Of a DNA stretch of 64,000 bases, positions 34,247-43,196 are shown piece after piece. Numbering within the stretch: the stretch's first letter is position 1; each line of letters starts with the position of its first letter. This DNA is from Saonia flava (GTDB lineage Bacteria > Bacteroidota > Bacteroidia > Flavobacteriales > Flavobacteriaceae), in contig NZ_JAATJJ010000002.1 in the NCBI RefSeq assembly GCF_011927795.1, positions 124,001 through 188,000 of the forward strand, written 5' to 3'. The position numbers and the translations under genes are program-made. Below the pieces are notes generated by a model. It worked only from the letters and a program-made list of their open reading frames with translations, had not been told where the DNA came from and searched no databases.

Positions 34247-35047
34247 TTAAAATCTGTTATCTCCATCCAATAGGTCTCCCAGTCCCCCCAAAATACTACC
34301 TTCTCCTTTATCTTTTCCTCCTCCTTTTGGAGCTGCTGCCCATACCCTACTTGCCAATCTACTAAAAGGCAAAGATTGGATATAAACCGTTCCCGGACCT
34401 CTTAAGGTAGCAAAAAACAATCCTTCACCGCCAAAAACAGTATTCCTTATTCCCCCTATAAACTCAATATTATAATCTACCGTTTGGGAAAATCCTACAA
34501 TACATCCTGTATCTACTTTTAAAACCTCACCAGGTCCAAGTACTTTTTTGGCCATGGTACCCCCTGCATGCACAAAAGCCAAGCCATCACCTTCCAGTTT
34601 TTGCATAATAAAACCTTCTCCCCCAAAAAATCCTCTTCCCAGTCTTTTGGAAAATTCTATACCAACGGAAACTCCTTTGGCAGCACATAAGAAAGCATCT
34701 TTTTGGCAGATGAACTTTCCTCCTTTTTCGGAAAGATCGATGGGGACAATTTTACCTGGATAGGGCGAAGCAAAACTCACTTGCTTTTTCCCTTGGCCAA
34801 CATTAAGGAACGAGGTCATAAAAAGACTTTCCCCTGTCAAGACCCTTTTTCCTGCGGAAAAAATCTTGCCCAATACACTATTGTCCTGATTGGATCCATC
34901 CCCAAAAATAGTGTTCATCTGTATATCCGTATCCATCATCATAAAGGTACCGGCCTCGGCAACAACAGCTTCTTGGGGATCTAGTTCTATCTCCACATAC
35001 TGCATTTCTTCGCCGTAAATTTCGTAGTCTATTTCGTGTGCATTCAT
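34247..35047 (-). CDS. AIM24/TIGR00266-family protein
   Basis: A 266-residue cytoplasmic protein with the AIM24 beta-fold: [20 protein letters not shown] at the N terminus, the segment [30 protein letters not shown], and the Gly-rich ends of successive strands such as [16 protein letters not shown] and [18 protein letters not shown]. The family is widespread in bacteria and related to yeast mitochondrial AIM24; its function is not known. The last 40 residues are a Gly/Lys-rich tail ([18 protein letters not shown]). It is followed by the 55-residue membrane protein gene and preceded after 75 bp by the DUF4442 gene, all in one direction. Confidence 0.9.
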   Translation of the reverse strand: MNAHEIDYEIYGEEMQYVEIELDPQEAVVAEAGTFMMMDTDIQMNTIFGDGSNQDNSVLGKIFSAGKRVLTGESLFMTSFLNVGQGKKQVSFASPYPGKIVPIDLSEKGGKFICQKDAFLCAAKGVSVGIEFSKRLGRGFFGGEGFIMQKLEGDGLAFVHAGGTMAKKVLGPGEVLKVDTGCIVGFSQTVDYNIEFIGGIRNTVFGGEGLFFATLRGPGTVYIQSLPFSRLASRVWAAAPKGGGKDKGEGSILGGLGDLLDGDNRF

Positions 35048-35122
35048 ATATTCGTTCTTTGATCTATTTTAATTGATTTGATTATAAGTTGGTTGAAATT
35101 GAATTTTGTTACAAGTCAACTT

Positions 35123-35578
35123 TTATTTTTTTAGTTTCACCGTCCACTCAAACTCAAAAGTGGACACCACTACCCCATCTTCATTTACCCCAATAGATTT
35201 CATCCAAAATGTTTGACCCTCTCCATTGGCGACTGTTTTGTCAATAGCATCTTTAATTAAATGGCCATCCTCACAGGTAAAAGTAATTCTGCCCGTTGCC
35301 TTTTTAGAAAAAGTGGCTTTATTGCTAGCTACCAACATGGATATTTTTCTCCCACTATCTCTAATCTGGTTAATAACCATAGTGCCCGTGCTAAACTCGG
35401 CCGCCATTCCTTGTGCGGCCCAAAACATACTTTTAAATGGGTTCTGGTTAAACCATTTGTGTTTTATTGTCACAACTGCCTTTTGTTCATCTATGTATTT
35501 TAGACGTACTCCGCACCACCATGCCGCTGGTAACTTAAAAAAGGTAAACGCATTATATTTACTGGTCTCTTTGGACAT
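35123..35578 (-). CDS. DUF4442 protein, hotdog-fold thioesterase-like
   Basis: A 151-residue cytoplasmic protein. The features of DUF4442 are visible: FFKLPAAWWCGVRLKYIDEQ, HKWFNQNPFKSMFWAAQGMA and EFSTGTMVINQIRDSG, followed by strands of a hotdog fold (RITFTCEDGHLIKDAID). Hotdog proteins of this group are related to acyl-CoA thioesterases, but no activity has been shown as far as I know. It is placed 75 bp upstream of the AIM24-family gene in the same direction and diverges from the DUF4870 gene. Confidence 0.85.
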   Translation of the reverse strand: MSKETSKYNAFTFFKLPAAWWCGVRLKYIDEQKAVVTIKHKWFNQNPFKSMFWAAQGMAAEFSTGTMVINQIRDSGRKISMLVASNKATFSKKATGRITFTCEDGHLIKDAIDKTVANGEGQTFWMKSIGVNEDGVVVSTFEFEWTVKLKK

Positions 35579-35737
35579 ATCCTTGTTTTAATTTTCCCTA
35601 AAAGTACCTAAAATAGATGAATTATTAAATGTTAATATTATGTTAAATATTAGTACTATGTTTTGCATAATACCTTTTTTTAGCCATATATTTGCATAGG
35701 AAGATATTATGTTATTGAATTCATCAATCTAAAAACC

Positions 35738-36208
35738 ATGACAGAATCATTAAGTAAACACGAAAGAAACCTATCTGCAATTATCCATGCATCTACCTTT
35801 AGCAGGTATTTTATTCCTTTTGGAAATTTTATACTGCCATTGATATTATGGACGGCAAACAAGAAAGATTACAAATTTGTGGACTATAACGGAAAGCAGG
35901 CTTTAAATTTTCAAATAAGCATGTTGCTTTATTCAATAGTACTTGGAGCTATTAGCATTCCCTTCTTTATTGGATTTCTACCAGATTTATTTGATGGGGG
36001 TTTTCTTAGTTGGAACGATTTTCATCATGATAGTTTTAGACTACATTTTGATACAGACCATTTCCCTTTTATTTGGCCCTTAGGGATAACAGGGTTAGTG
36101 CAAGCCGCAATCACCGTTATCAATGTAGTTTACACCATATTGGCCACTATTAGAACCAATGAAGGTCAAACTTTTAAATATCCGTTTACAATTAATTTTA
36201 TAAAATAA
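35738..36208 (+). CDS. DUF4870 membrane protein
   Basis: The 156-residue protein has three to four membrane helices and the DUF4870/Tic20-like pattern: SAIIHASTFSRYFIPFGNFI, LPLILWTANKKDYKFVDYNG with KQALNFQISMLLY, and the end GLVQAAITVINVVYTILATI. It is the first gene of a recurrent Flavobacteriia operon (DUF4870, PadR, PspC, head GIN) that is completed by the three genes downstream. A role in the envelope stress context of PspC-like proteins is inferred from this linkage only. Confidence 0.87.
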   Translation: MTESLSKHERNLSAIIHASTFSRYFIPFGNFILPLILWTANKKDYKFVDYNGKQALNFQISMLLYSIVLGAISIPFFIGFLPDLFDGGFLSWNDFHHDSFRLHFDTDHFPFIWPLGITGLVQAAITVINVVYTILATIRTNEGQTFKYPFTINFIK

Positions 36209-36223
36209 ATACCAGGAGTTATT

Positions 36224-36251
36224 CATCAATCAATCATCAATCATCAATCAA
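36224..36251 (+). repeat. Short tandem repeat CATCAAT upstream of the PadR gene
   Basis: Four units of CATCAAT or a shortened CAAT are placed in a row in the 95-bp gap between the DUF4870 and padR genes. Such a 7-bp repeat could vary in number by slippage. Confidence 0.6.
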
Positions 36252-36256
36252 CCAAA

Positions 36257-36307
36257 ATGAATTATCAAAAAACGAACAGTCAAATCAATAGAATCATGAA
36301 ACTATGA
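36257..36307 (+). CDS. Possible leader peptide overlapping the PadR start (16 residues)
   Basis: A 16-codon frame (MNYQKTNSQINRIMKL) starts just after the tandem repeat and stops at TGA in ATGA, which also contains the ATG of the PadR gene. The overlapping stop and start are the usual arrangement for translational coupling. Peptide conservation cannot be judged, so it may be chance. Confidence 0.3.
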   Translation: MNYQKTNSQINRIMKL

Positions 36308-36642
36308 ATGTAGAAAACACAAAAGCACAAATGCGAAAAGGGGTTTTGGAATATTGCATTCTTTCTATTCTCAATGGAGAGGACAAATATGCTTCCGAGA
36401 TTCTGGGCACCTTAAAGGATGCCAAAATGCTTGTGGTAGAAGGTACAATATATCCGCTTTTAACACGACTTAAAAATGCTGGGCTTCTTAACTATCGTTG
36501 GGAAGAATCTACCTCTGGACCACCACGTAAATACTATGGTCTTACAGAAACAGGCCAAATTTTTCTTAAGGAATTAAATATTACCTGGGACGAACTTAGA
36601 ACAGCAGTTAACTTGGTAACCAACACAAAACAAAAGAAGTAA
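36304..36642 (+). CDS. PadR-family transcriptional regulator
   Basis: A 112-residue winged-helix protein: MRKGVLEYCILSILNGEDKY, the recognition part EGTIYPLLTRLKNAGLLNYR, the wing EESTSGPPRKYYGLTETG and a dimerisation helix at the end. PadR proteins are usually repressors of neighbouring genes; the operon with the PspC protein, whose start overlaps the padR stop by one base, suggests autoregulation of the whole unit. The effector is unknown. A short upstream frame overlaps its start in an ATGA arrangement. Confidence 0.93.
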   Translation: MNVENTKAQMRKGVLEYCILSILNGEDKYASEILGTLKDAKMLVVEGTIYPLLTRLKNAGLLNYRWEESTSGPPRKYYGLTETGQIFLKELNITWDELRTAVNLVTNTKQKK

Positions 36643-38468
36643 TGAACAAGACAGTAAATATAAATCTCGCAAATATGCTTTTTCACATTGATGAAAAGGC
36701 CTACAATAAATTGCAACGCTATTTGGACTCTATAAGGCGATCTTTTGCTGGTACCGCTGGAAGCGATGAAATAATTGCCGACATAGAAGCTCGAGTTGCT
36801 GAACTTTTCCATGAAAAAATGGAAAATGAAAGACAGGTAATAACCTCTAAAGAAGTGGACGAGGTCATCAATATCATGGGACAGCCAGAAGATTATATGG
36901 TGGATGAGGATATTTTTGAAGATGAGCCCAAAGCCAAGACTTCTGATACCACAGGAAGGGTTAAAAAATTATACCGTGACATAGACCATAAGTATATTGG
37001 TGGTGTATGTGCTGGTCTAGAACACTATTTAGGTTTTGATGCCCTTTGGATACGTATCATTTTCTTATTGTTGGGTGTCTTTACCGGTTTTGGCTTTATT
37101 GCCTATATCTTGTTGTGGATATTGGTTCCAGAAGCGGCTACTACGTCACAAAAATTGGACATGACGGGAAAGCCTATCAACATCAGCAATATAGAACGCA
37201 AAGTTAAAGAGGGGTTTGATGATGTTACCGAAAAGGTGAAAAATGTTGACTATGATGGCATGGGCAACAAAGTTAAAAGCAGCTCCAAAACTTTTTTTGA
37301 CACTATAGGGGACATCATTTTATTTCTTTTTAAAGTCTTCGGAAAATTCATTGGTATAATCTTAATCATTACCGGTGCAGCAACATTAATAGGTCTTTTT
37401 GTTGGCCTACTTACAGTAGGCACCTTGGATTGGGTTCAATTTCCTTGGATGGATGATTTTATCGTTAATTCTACCAATTCACCCATTTGGTTGGTTTCCT
37501 TATTAACGTTCTTCGCCGTTGGTATTCCTTTTTTCTTCCTGCTCTATTTGGGATTAAAAATATTGATTACCAATTTAAAATCCATTGGCAATATTGCAAA
37601 GTTCTCTTTGTTAGGACTTTGGCTAATATCCATCATAGCACTGATTGTTATGGGAGTTAGGGAAGCAGCCGCACATGCTTATACAGGAAGCGTCACTACA
37701 AAAAATGAATTGCACATCTCAAATCCAGATACATTGAACATTTCATTGGCATCATCGGATTTGTGGGATGCCCGAGGCAATGTTAGAATGAACGATATGA
37801 TAATGGTATATGATGAAGATGGTGAAAAAATATTAATCTCTAATGATGTTAGGTTTCGCATAAAAAAATCAAATGATTCCTTAATTCATATTGAGGTAAG
37901 AAAAGAAGCTAACGGGTCATCAATCCAAGATGCACGAGGTAAAGCAACTAAAATAGAATATAAATATGTTGTTGAAGGCAACACTCTTGTTCTAAATGAT
38001 TTTTTAACTGTCCATGATGGCACTAGATTTAGTGACCAAGAAGTCAGGATAAATCTTTTTGTGCCAAAAAACATGGTTATAGACTTTGAAGAAAGCCGTA
38101 ATTGCCGATGGAGTACCAACAATGACAAAAACATTGGTAGGTGCGATGTAGATGAATATACTTGGAAAATGGGAAATGACGGGGAACTAAAATGCCAAGA
38201 TTGTCCGGAAGAAATAGAACAAAGTTGGAATGACGATGATGATGAAAATAGGATTAGAATCAACGGACAAGGTATTGACATTAATATAAATGATAATGGC
38301 AATGGTGAATCATTTAAAATGAAAATTAATGAAGATGGTGTTAAAATTAAAGCAAAGGATAATGATGAAGACAAAGTTGACATTAATATAGATAGTGACG
38401 ATGGCAAATTTGAAATGAAAATTGAAGAAGATGGGGTCACAACAAAAAAGACAATTGCCAAGGATTAA
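36642..38468 (+). CDS. PspC-domain membrane protein with long acidic C terminus
   Basis: The 608-residue protein starts with a segment NINLANMLFHIDEKAYNKLQ (a domain often placed before PspC), then a PspC domain (about 105-170, KLYRDIDHKYIGGVCAGLEH and a membrane helix), further membrane helices at about 225-255, 280-310 and 320-345, and a beta-rich periplasmic region (about 370-500). The last 80 residues are highly acidic with Asp/Asn/Gly-rich repeats (DDDDENRIRING, INENDG-like). PspC proteins belong to the phage-shock envelope stress response in other bacteria. The start ATG overlaps the padR stop, so they are translationally coupled. Confidence 0.88.
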   Translation: MNKTVNINLANMLFHIDEKAYNKLQRYLDSIRRSFAGTAGSDEIIADIEARVAELFHEKMENERQVITSKEVDEVINIMGQPEDYMVDEDIFEDEPKAKTSDTTGRVKKLYRDIDHKYIGGVCAGLEHYLGFDALWIRIIFLLLGVFTGFGFIAYILLWILVPEAATTSQKLDMTGKPINISNIERKVKEGFDDVTEKVKNVDYDGMGNKVKSSSKTFFDTIGDIILFLFKVFGKFIGIILIITGAATLIGLFVGLLTVGTLDWVQFPWMDDFIVNSTNSPIWLVSLLTFFAVGIPFFFLLYLGLKILITNLKSIGNIAKFSLLGLWLISIIALIVMGVREAAAHAYTGSVTTKNELHISNPDTLNISLASSDLWDARGNVRMNDMIMVYDEDGEKILISNDVRFRIKKSNDSLIHIEVRKEANGSSIQDARGKATKIEYKYVVEGNTLVLNDFLTVHDGTRFSDQEVRINLFVPKNMVIDFEESRNCRWSTNNDKNIGRCDVDEYTWKMGNDGELKCQDCPEEIEQSWNDDDDENRIRINGQGIDININDNGNGESFKMKINEDGVKIKAKDNDEDKVDINIDSDDGKFEMKIEEDGVTTKKTIAKD

Positions 38469-38570
38469 GCCATATTACAATTCAGTACAAATTTTCAACA
38501 GTTCAGCATTTAATACTATAAGCATCAAATAAAAAACAAGAATTTTAATCAATCTTAAAAAACAACAATC

Positions 38571-39293
38571 ATGACAACAGTAGCAAAAATTGCAATCGCA
38601 TTATTAATGGCACTCTTTATGTCCTCCTGTGCTTTTGATATTAATTTTGGAAGCGGAAAACACGGCAACGGAGTAGTTGCAGAAGACACAAGAGAAGTAT
38701 CTGAGGAATTCACAGAGGTTTGGGCTTCCGAAGGTTTGGACGTGTATGTTACACAGGCGGACGATTTTAGCATTGAAATAGAGGCCGATGAAAACATTAT
38801 TGACCTTATTGGCACTGATATCAAAAATGGAAAGCTCCGCATACATGCCATTGAAAACATTGGTAGGGCCACCAAAAAGGTCTATGTATCCATGCCAGAA
38901 ATCACAAGCTTAAGTAGTTCTAGTGGGGCCGATCTAATCGCCACCAACATCATTAGAGCGGACAACCTATCCTTAAGTTCTAGTAGTGGAGCTGATTTAA
39001 AACTGGAGGTGGTTGCAGATGAAATATCGGCAGATGCCAGTAGTGGTGCAGATATTAGGTTGGCCGGGGAAACCAATATGTTGTATGCAGATGCCAGTAG
39101 TGGTTCCGATATAAAGGCAAACGACCTAGTAAGCAAAACATGTAATGCGGATGCCAGTAGTGGTGCAGATATCACTGTAAATGTAACAGAATCGCTAGTT
39201 GCCGATGCCAGTAGCGGAGCCGATATTAAATATTCTGGGGACGCCAATGTACAGGCCAAAAAATCGGCTTCTGGTAGTGTGCATAAATATTAG
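38571..39293 (+). CDS. Head-GIN-domain lipoprotein with beta-helix repeats
   Basis: The 240-residue protein has a lipoprotein signal (MSSC, Cys22) and the head GIN (DUF2807) domain. Its centre carries repeats of 18-20 residues, each beginning with ADASSGADI or a close variant (39030, 39087, 39147 and 39201), preceded by two variants with SSSSGADL. Such repeats form the coils of a right-handed beta-helix. It is the last gene of the DUF4870-PadR-PspC operon, 102 bp after the PspC gene, and is followed by a terminator. It is probably anchored at the outer membrane or cell surface; its ligand is unknown. Confidence 0.88.
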   Translation: MTTVAKIAIALLMALFMSSCAFDINFGSGKHGNGVVAEDTREVSEEFTEVWASEGLDVYVTQADDFSIEIEADENIIDLIGTDIKNGKLRIHAIENIGRATKKVYVSMPEITSLSSSSGADLIATNIIRADNLSLSSSSGADLKLEVVADEISADASSGADIRLAGETNMLYADASSGSDIKANDLVSKTCNADASSGADITVNVTESLVADASSGADIKYSGDANVQAKKSASGSVHKY

Positions 39294-39338
39294 AAATTAT
39301 TTGAAGCTAAATAAAAAGGTTGTAGTTCCAATCTAACC

Positions 39339-39374
39339 AAAAAAAACCCCTCACATGTTGATGGGTTTTTTTTA
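39339..39374 (+). terminator. Rho-independent terminator
   Basis: Hairpin with arms AAAAAACCC and GGGTTTTTT plus an inner TCA/TGA pairing separated by one mismatch, followed by a T run, 45 bp after the head-GIN gene. Confidence 0.7.
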
Positions 39375-39523
39375 TTACAACAGTTGGGTGTACCTTGTTG
39401 GGAATCAAAATTAATTTACCATACTTTAAGCTTTGAACAAAAGATTCATCATTTTATGAAACATAAATAATAAGACATCGTCTATAATTATATAGCTCAA
39501 CATCTTTCAAACTATTTAGGTAA

Positions 39524-40336
39524 ATGAGAATATTAAGTAAAGGAGAGTATTTTGGAAAAAAGAAATTAGAACTTAGTTTTAATGGAATTGTACTTTCTGA
39601 ATATTCATATCATGAGCCAAAGACAGTATGGCACTACCATGAAAACCCATATTTTATGTACGTTCTACATGGAAATATGTATGATTTCAACAAAAAACAA
39701 AAAACAGCGTGCCCCTCTGGAAGCATACTCTACAATAACTGGCAAGAAACTCACTATAATTCGAAAGAATCTGAACTAGGAAGAGGCTTTCATTTGGAAT
39801 TTGAAAGAGATTGGTTTGAACAGAAAAAAATTGATGTTAGTTTATGGGAAGGTAGTAAGCTACTGGAGAACCCAAAAATTCACCATATTTTTGGAAAAAT
39901 CTATTATGAATTTATTACCCAAGATCATTACAGCAAAGCATCTATTGAATTGTTGTTGTTGCAATTATGTGAGACCATTGGCAATTCCGAAGAAAAAACT
40001 ACACTAAACATCCCGAACTGGATAGAACCCCTGAAGGAGCTTCTACACTACAGCACGGAAAACATAGATTTAGATTATTTGTCAAAGCAACTTAACATTC
40101 ATCCCGTGCATCTTTCTAGATCCATTCCCAAATATTTATCATGTAGTTTAGGTGAGTATATAAGACAACAAAAAATAAAACAGTCTTTAAACTATTTAAT
40201 AGATTCAGAATATTCCTTAACAGAAATAACTTACTTATGTGGATTCTCCGACCAAAGTCATTTTACCAGATTGTTTAAACAGTACTTCAAAAATACCCCA
40301 TCAGCCTATAGAAAGTATTTGAAAAAATCACAATAG
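39524..40336 (+). CDS. AraC-family transcriptional regulator
   Basis: A 270-residue protein with a cupin-like N-terminal ligand-binding region (about 25-140, HEPKTVWHYHENPYFMYVLH and GSILYNNWQETHYNS) and a C-terminal double helix-turn-helix domain (about 165-268, IDLDYLSKQLNIHPVHLSRS and TEITYLCGFSDQSHFTRLFK). The cupin histidines suggest sensing of a small molecule, perhaps metal-assisted. It lies directly upstream of the beta-lactamase-fold lipoprotein gene in the same direction (83 bp), which may be its target. Confidence 0.92.
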   Translation: MRILSKGEYFGKKKLELSFNGIVLSEYSYHEPKTVWHYHENPYFMYVLHGNMYDFNKKQKTACPSGSILYNNWQETHYNSKESELGRGFHLEFERDWFEQKKIDVSLWEGSKLLENPKIHHIFGKIYYEFITQDHYSKASIELLLLQLCETIGNSEEKTTLNIPNWIEPLKELLHYSTENIDLDYLSKQLNIHPVHLSRSIPKYLSCSLGEYIRQQKIKQSLNYLIDSEYSLTEITYLCGFSDQSHFTRLFKQYFKNTPSAYRKYLKKSQ

Positions 40337-40419
40337 AAATTAATTGTAATGTTAATTTCATACTATTTTGGTTTCATAGTGCACAGTAGTTTTGAGTATT
40401 ATTAATTTAATTTTAGGTA

Positions 40420-42081
40420 ATGATAAATTTCAAAATTGTAGGTTTTTTAGGTGTTATGTATACTTTAACATCATGTGGACAGGGCCAATCCAACAAAATA
40501 ACAGATATTACTAAAAGTGATGGAATTATAAGCCCATTGCATGAGGTCAATATTGGAAAAATAGTTTTTATCCCCAATATGGAGTATCAAGAAAGTGATT
40601 TCTTGGAAACATTTGAATTGAGCCCATCAAACGACTTAAACATAAGTGCTTTTTTAAATAATTCCTTGACCAATTATCTTCATCAATTAGCCCCCGATCT
40701 TACTATAGAGGAACTACACAAAAAAGGAAACTACCAATTCTCTTTTCTCATTGATGGAGAACTGATCTATAAGGAAAACCTAAACTTTGGAGCTGGGCTT
40801 CCCGAGCAAAAAAATAAGCAAACCATATTAACTATACCGTTGCAAAATGAGCACTTGGGCTATAAACTCTGGAGCTCATATATGTGGGACAGATTTTTTT
40901 ATAGAAATGGTGGAGAAGCAGCTCTGAAAACAGGAAACCACATTCTTAAAATAGAAATAAGACCCTACCTTGAAAGTAAAGAAATCATTATTGGGGATCT
41001 TATCGCAGAAGGCGAGTTAAAATTAAAACTTGGAGAACCAGAAAAAGCAACTGAAGAACAAGTGGCCATTCAACCTATTAAACCCTATAAAGGTTGGGAA
41101 ATATCCAAAGAAGACTATGACAGAGAAAGAATAAGAGCCCTTAACCGAGATATTGCAGAATATAAATTTAAAAAAATAACAAGCATTGTAGTAGTCAAAA
41201 ACGGAAAGCTTATTGTTGAAGAGTATTTTAATGGGGCTAATAGAAGTACACAGCATAATACGCGTTCCGTTGGTAAATCCTTTGCCTCAACAGTAACAGG
41301 TATTGCCATTGGGGATGGATATTTAAAAAGTGAAAATCAAAGCTTAGCAGAGTTTTATGACCTTACTCAATATAAAAACTACTCAGCAAAAAAAGATAGT
41401 GTAACGCTAAAAAGTTTATTGACTATGAGTTCTGGTTTTGATGCCAATGACTTTACCATGGACTCCCCTGGGAATGAAGAATATATGTATCCCACGGACA
41501 ATTGGGTGAAATTTGCCTTGGACTTACCTATGGACAAAACCAAAATAATTGGCAAAAACTGGGATTACTTCACAGCTGGTGTTGTGGTATTGGGAGATAT
41601 TCTAGATAAGTCCGTACCAGGTGGATTAGAGAAATATACACATGAAAAATTGTTTAAACCATTAGGTATCACTAATTACACTTGGCAGTATACACCACAA
41701 AAAGTAGCAAACACGGCCGGTGGCCTACAAATGAACTCTTTGGATTATGCCAAATATGGTCAACTCTACAGAAATGGTGGCAAGTGGGAAGGCAACCAAA
41801 TTCTTCCTGAAAGCTGGGTAAAAGCTAGTATGACCAAACATTTTATGGAAAAAGATGACAAACCAAGTTATGGGTACTTGTTTTGGAATCAATCTTTTAA
41901 GGTAAACAATAAAACTTATGAAACGTTTTTTAGTAGTGGAAATGGAGGCAATAAAATATTCTTCTTTACAGACCAACCCCTTGTAGTTGTGATTACTGCT
42001 ACTGCATATGGAGAAGCCTATGCACATCCACAGGCAAATCAAATAATGCAGGACTACATTTTACCTGCCATGTTAGAATAA
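40420..42081 (+). CDS. Serine hydrolase of the class C beta-lactamase fold, lipoprotein
   Basis: The 553-residue protein begins with a lipoprotein signal (TLTSC, Cys19), then an N-terminal domain of about 200 residues that I do not recognise (WSSYMWDRFFYRNGGEAALK). The beta-lactamase (PF00144) domain spans about 235-550: catalytic Ser283 and Lys286 in RSVGKSFAST, the later YFTAGVVVLGDIL region, and SSGNGGNKIF near the end for the third motif. Enzymes of this fold include D-amino-acid peptidases and esterases; the substrate is unknown. The next genes, an L-Ala-D/L-Glu epimerase and a PLP enzyme, allow a link to murein peptides, but a terminator lies between. Confidence 0.87.
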   Translation: MINFKIVGFLGVMYTLTSCGQGQSNKITDITKSDGIISPLHEVNIGKIVFIPNMEYQESDFLETFELSPSNDLNISAFLNNSLTNYLHQLAPDLTIEELHKKGNYQFSFLIDGELIYKENLNFGAGLPEQKNKQTILTIPLQNEHLGYKLWSSYMWDRFFYRNGGEAALKTGNHILKIEIRPYLESKEIIIGDLIAEGELKLKLGEPEKATEEQVAIQPIKPYKGWEISKEDYDRERIRALNRDIAEYKFKKITSIVVVKNGKLIVEEYFNGANRSTQHNTRSVGKSFASTVTGIAIGDGYLKSENQSLAEFYDLTQYKNYSAKKDSVTLKSLLTMSSGFDANDFTMDSPGNEEYMYPTDNWVKFALDLPMDKTKIIGKNWDYFTAGVVVLGDILDKSVPGGLEKYTHEKLFKPLGITNYTWQYTPQKVANTAGGLQMNSLDYAKYGQLYRNGGKWEGNQILPESWVKASMTKHFMEKDDKPSYGYLFWNQSFKVNNKTYETFFSSGNGGNKIFFFTDQPLVVVITATAYGEAYAHPQANQIMQDYILPAMLE

Positions 42082-42112
42082 TCCAAAAACGCATTATTTA
42101 AAATATACCTCG

Positions 42113-42141
42113 AACCCATCAATATTTGGTGGGTTTTTTTA
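42113..42141 (+). terminator. Rho-independent terminator
   Basis: Ten-base-pair hairpin (arm AACCCATCAA with one G-U pair in the RNA, 3-nt loop TAT) followed by seven T, 31 bp after the serine hydrolase gene. Confidence 0.8.
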
Positions 42142-42185
42142 TTACACCAATTTCTGTTTCCTATATTTAACTTAAAATTAGTGGA

Positions 42186-43196
42186 ATGGCAATTCAGTTA
42201 AAAAAATACACACTTCAACTAAAACATACGTTTAGCATTTCTAGAGAATCCCATGATCATCAAAACACATTAATCGTGTGTCTGTCTAAAGATGGGCGTA
42301 CTGGATACGGTGAGGCAACTTCAAACCCATACTATAACATCACGGTTGAAAGCATGATAAATGAAATAGAGGACATCAAAACTGATATTGAGACATTCGT
42401 GTTTACTGCCCCTGAAACTTTTCATCAATTTCTAGTAGAAAAGGGTTTGAGTAATTTTGCGATTTGCGCACTGGATTTGGCGGCTTGGGATCTTTATGGT
42501 AAGCTTCTTGAAAAACCTTTGCATTCTATTTGGGGTACTTCCACAAACAACTACCCAACAACCAATTATACAATAGGATTGGATACCATTGAAAACATGG
42601 TCACTAAAATGAAAGAAATGCCATGGCCCATTTATAAGATCAAACTAGGTACAGAAGATGATGTGGCCATCATAAGGGAGCTTCGTATGAATACGGATGC
42701 CATTTTTAGGGTTGATGCCAATTGCGCTTGGACTGCAGAGGAAACCATATTTAATGCCCCATTACTTAAAGAATTGGGTGTAGAGTTTATAGAACAGCCT
42801 CTAAAAGCAAATGATTGGGAAGGCATGGAAAAAGTAATGCACTATAGTGTACTACCGGTCATTGCGGATGAGAGCTGTATTTTAGAAACCGATGTGGAAA
42901 AATGTGCGCTCCATTTTAATGGTATAAACATAAAACTGACCAAATGCGGAGGTCTCACCCCCGCCCTACGTATGATAAAAAAAGGAAAAGAACTTGGATT
43001 AAACGTAATGGTAGGTTGTATGACGGAATCTACAGTTGGAATATCGGCCATTGCACAATTATTGCCACAATTGGATTATGTAGATATGGATGGTGCCATG
43101 TTGTTAAAAAAAGATATAGCCAATGGAGTTAATATATTAAATAACGGGCAAGTAGAATTTCCAACCCTCGGTGGCAGTGGTATAACTTTACTATAA
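42186..43196 (+). CDS. Dipeptide epimerase (L-Ala-D/L-Glu epimerase type)
   Basis: A 336-residue enolase-superfamily enzyme. The acid/base Lys is in the KxK motif of WPIYKIKLGTED; the metal ligands are in VDANCAWT, FIEQPL and IADESC; the second acid/base Lys is in NIKLTKCGG. The specificity loop and the DMDGAMLL end are typical of dipeptide epimerases that convert L-Ala-D-Glu to L-Ala-L-Glu during murein peptide use. Specificity in this superfamily varies, so the exact dipeptide is inferred. The aminotransferase-like gene overlaps its stop by one base, indicating translational coupling. Confidence 0.9.
   Translation: MAIQLKKYTLQLKHTFSISRESHDHQNTLIVCLSKDGRTGYGEATSNPYYNITVESMINEIEDIKTDIETFVFTAPETFHQFLVEKGLSNFAICALDLAAWDLYGKLLEKPLHSIWGTSTNNYPTTNYTIGLDTIENMVTKMKEMPWPIYKIKLGTEDDVAIIRELRMNTDAIFRVDANCAWTAEETIFNAPLLKELGVEFIEQPLKANDWEGMEKVMHYSVLPVIADESCILETDVEKCALHFNGINIKLTKCGGLTPALRMIKKGKELGLNVMVGCMTESTVGISAIAQLLPQLDYVDMDGAMLLKKDIANGVNILNNGQVEFPTLGGSGITLL

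Noticed and set aside
37886-38461. 191-codon frame opposite to the PspC gene
   Set aside because: A Ser/Leu/Ile-rich shadow of the acidic repeats of the PspC protein, which has clear domains on the plus strand.
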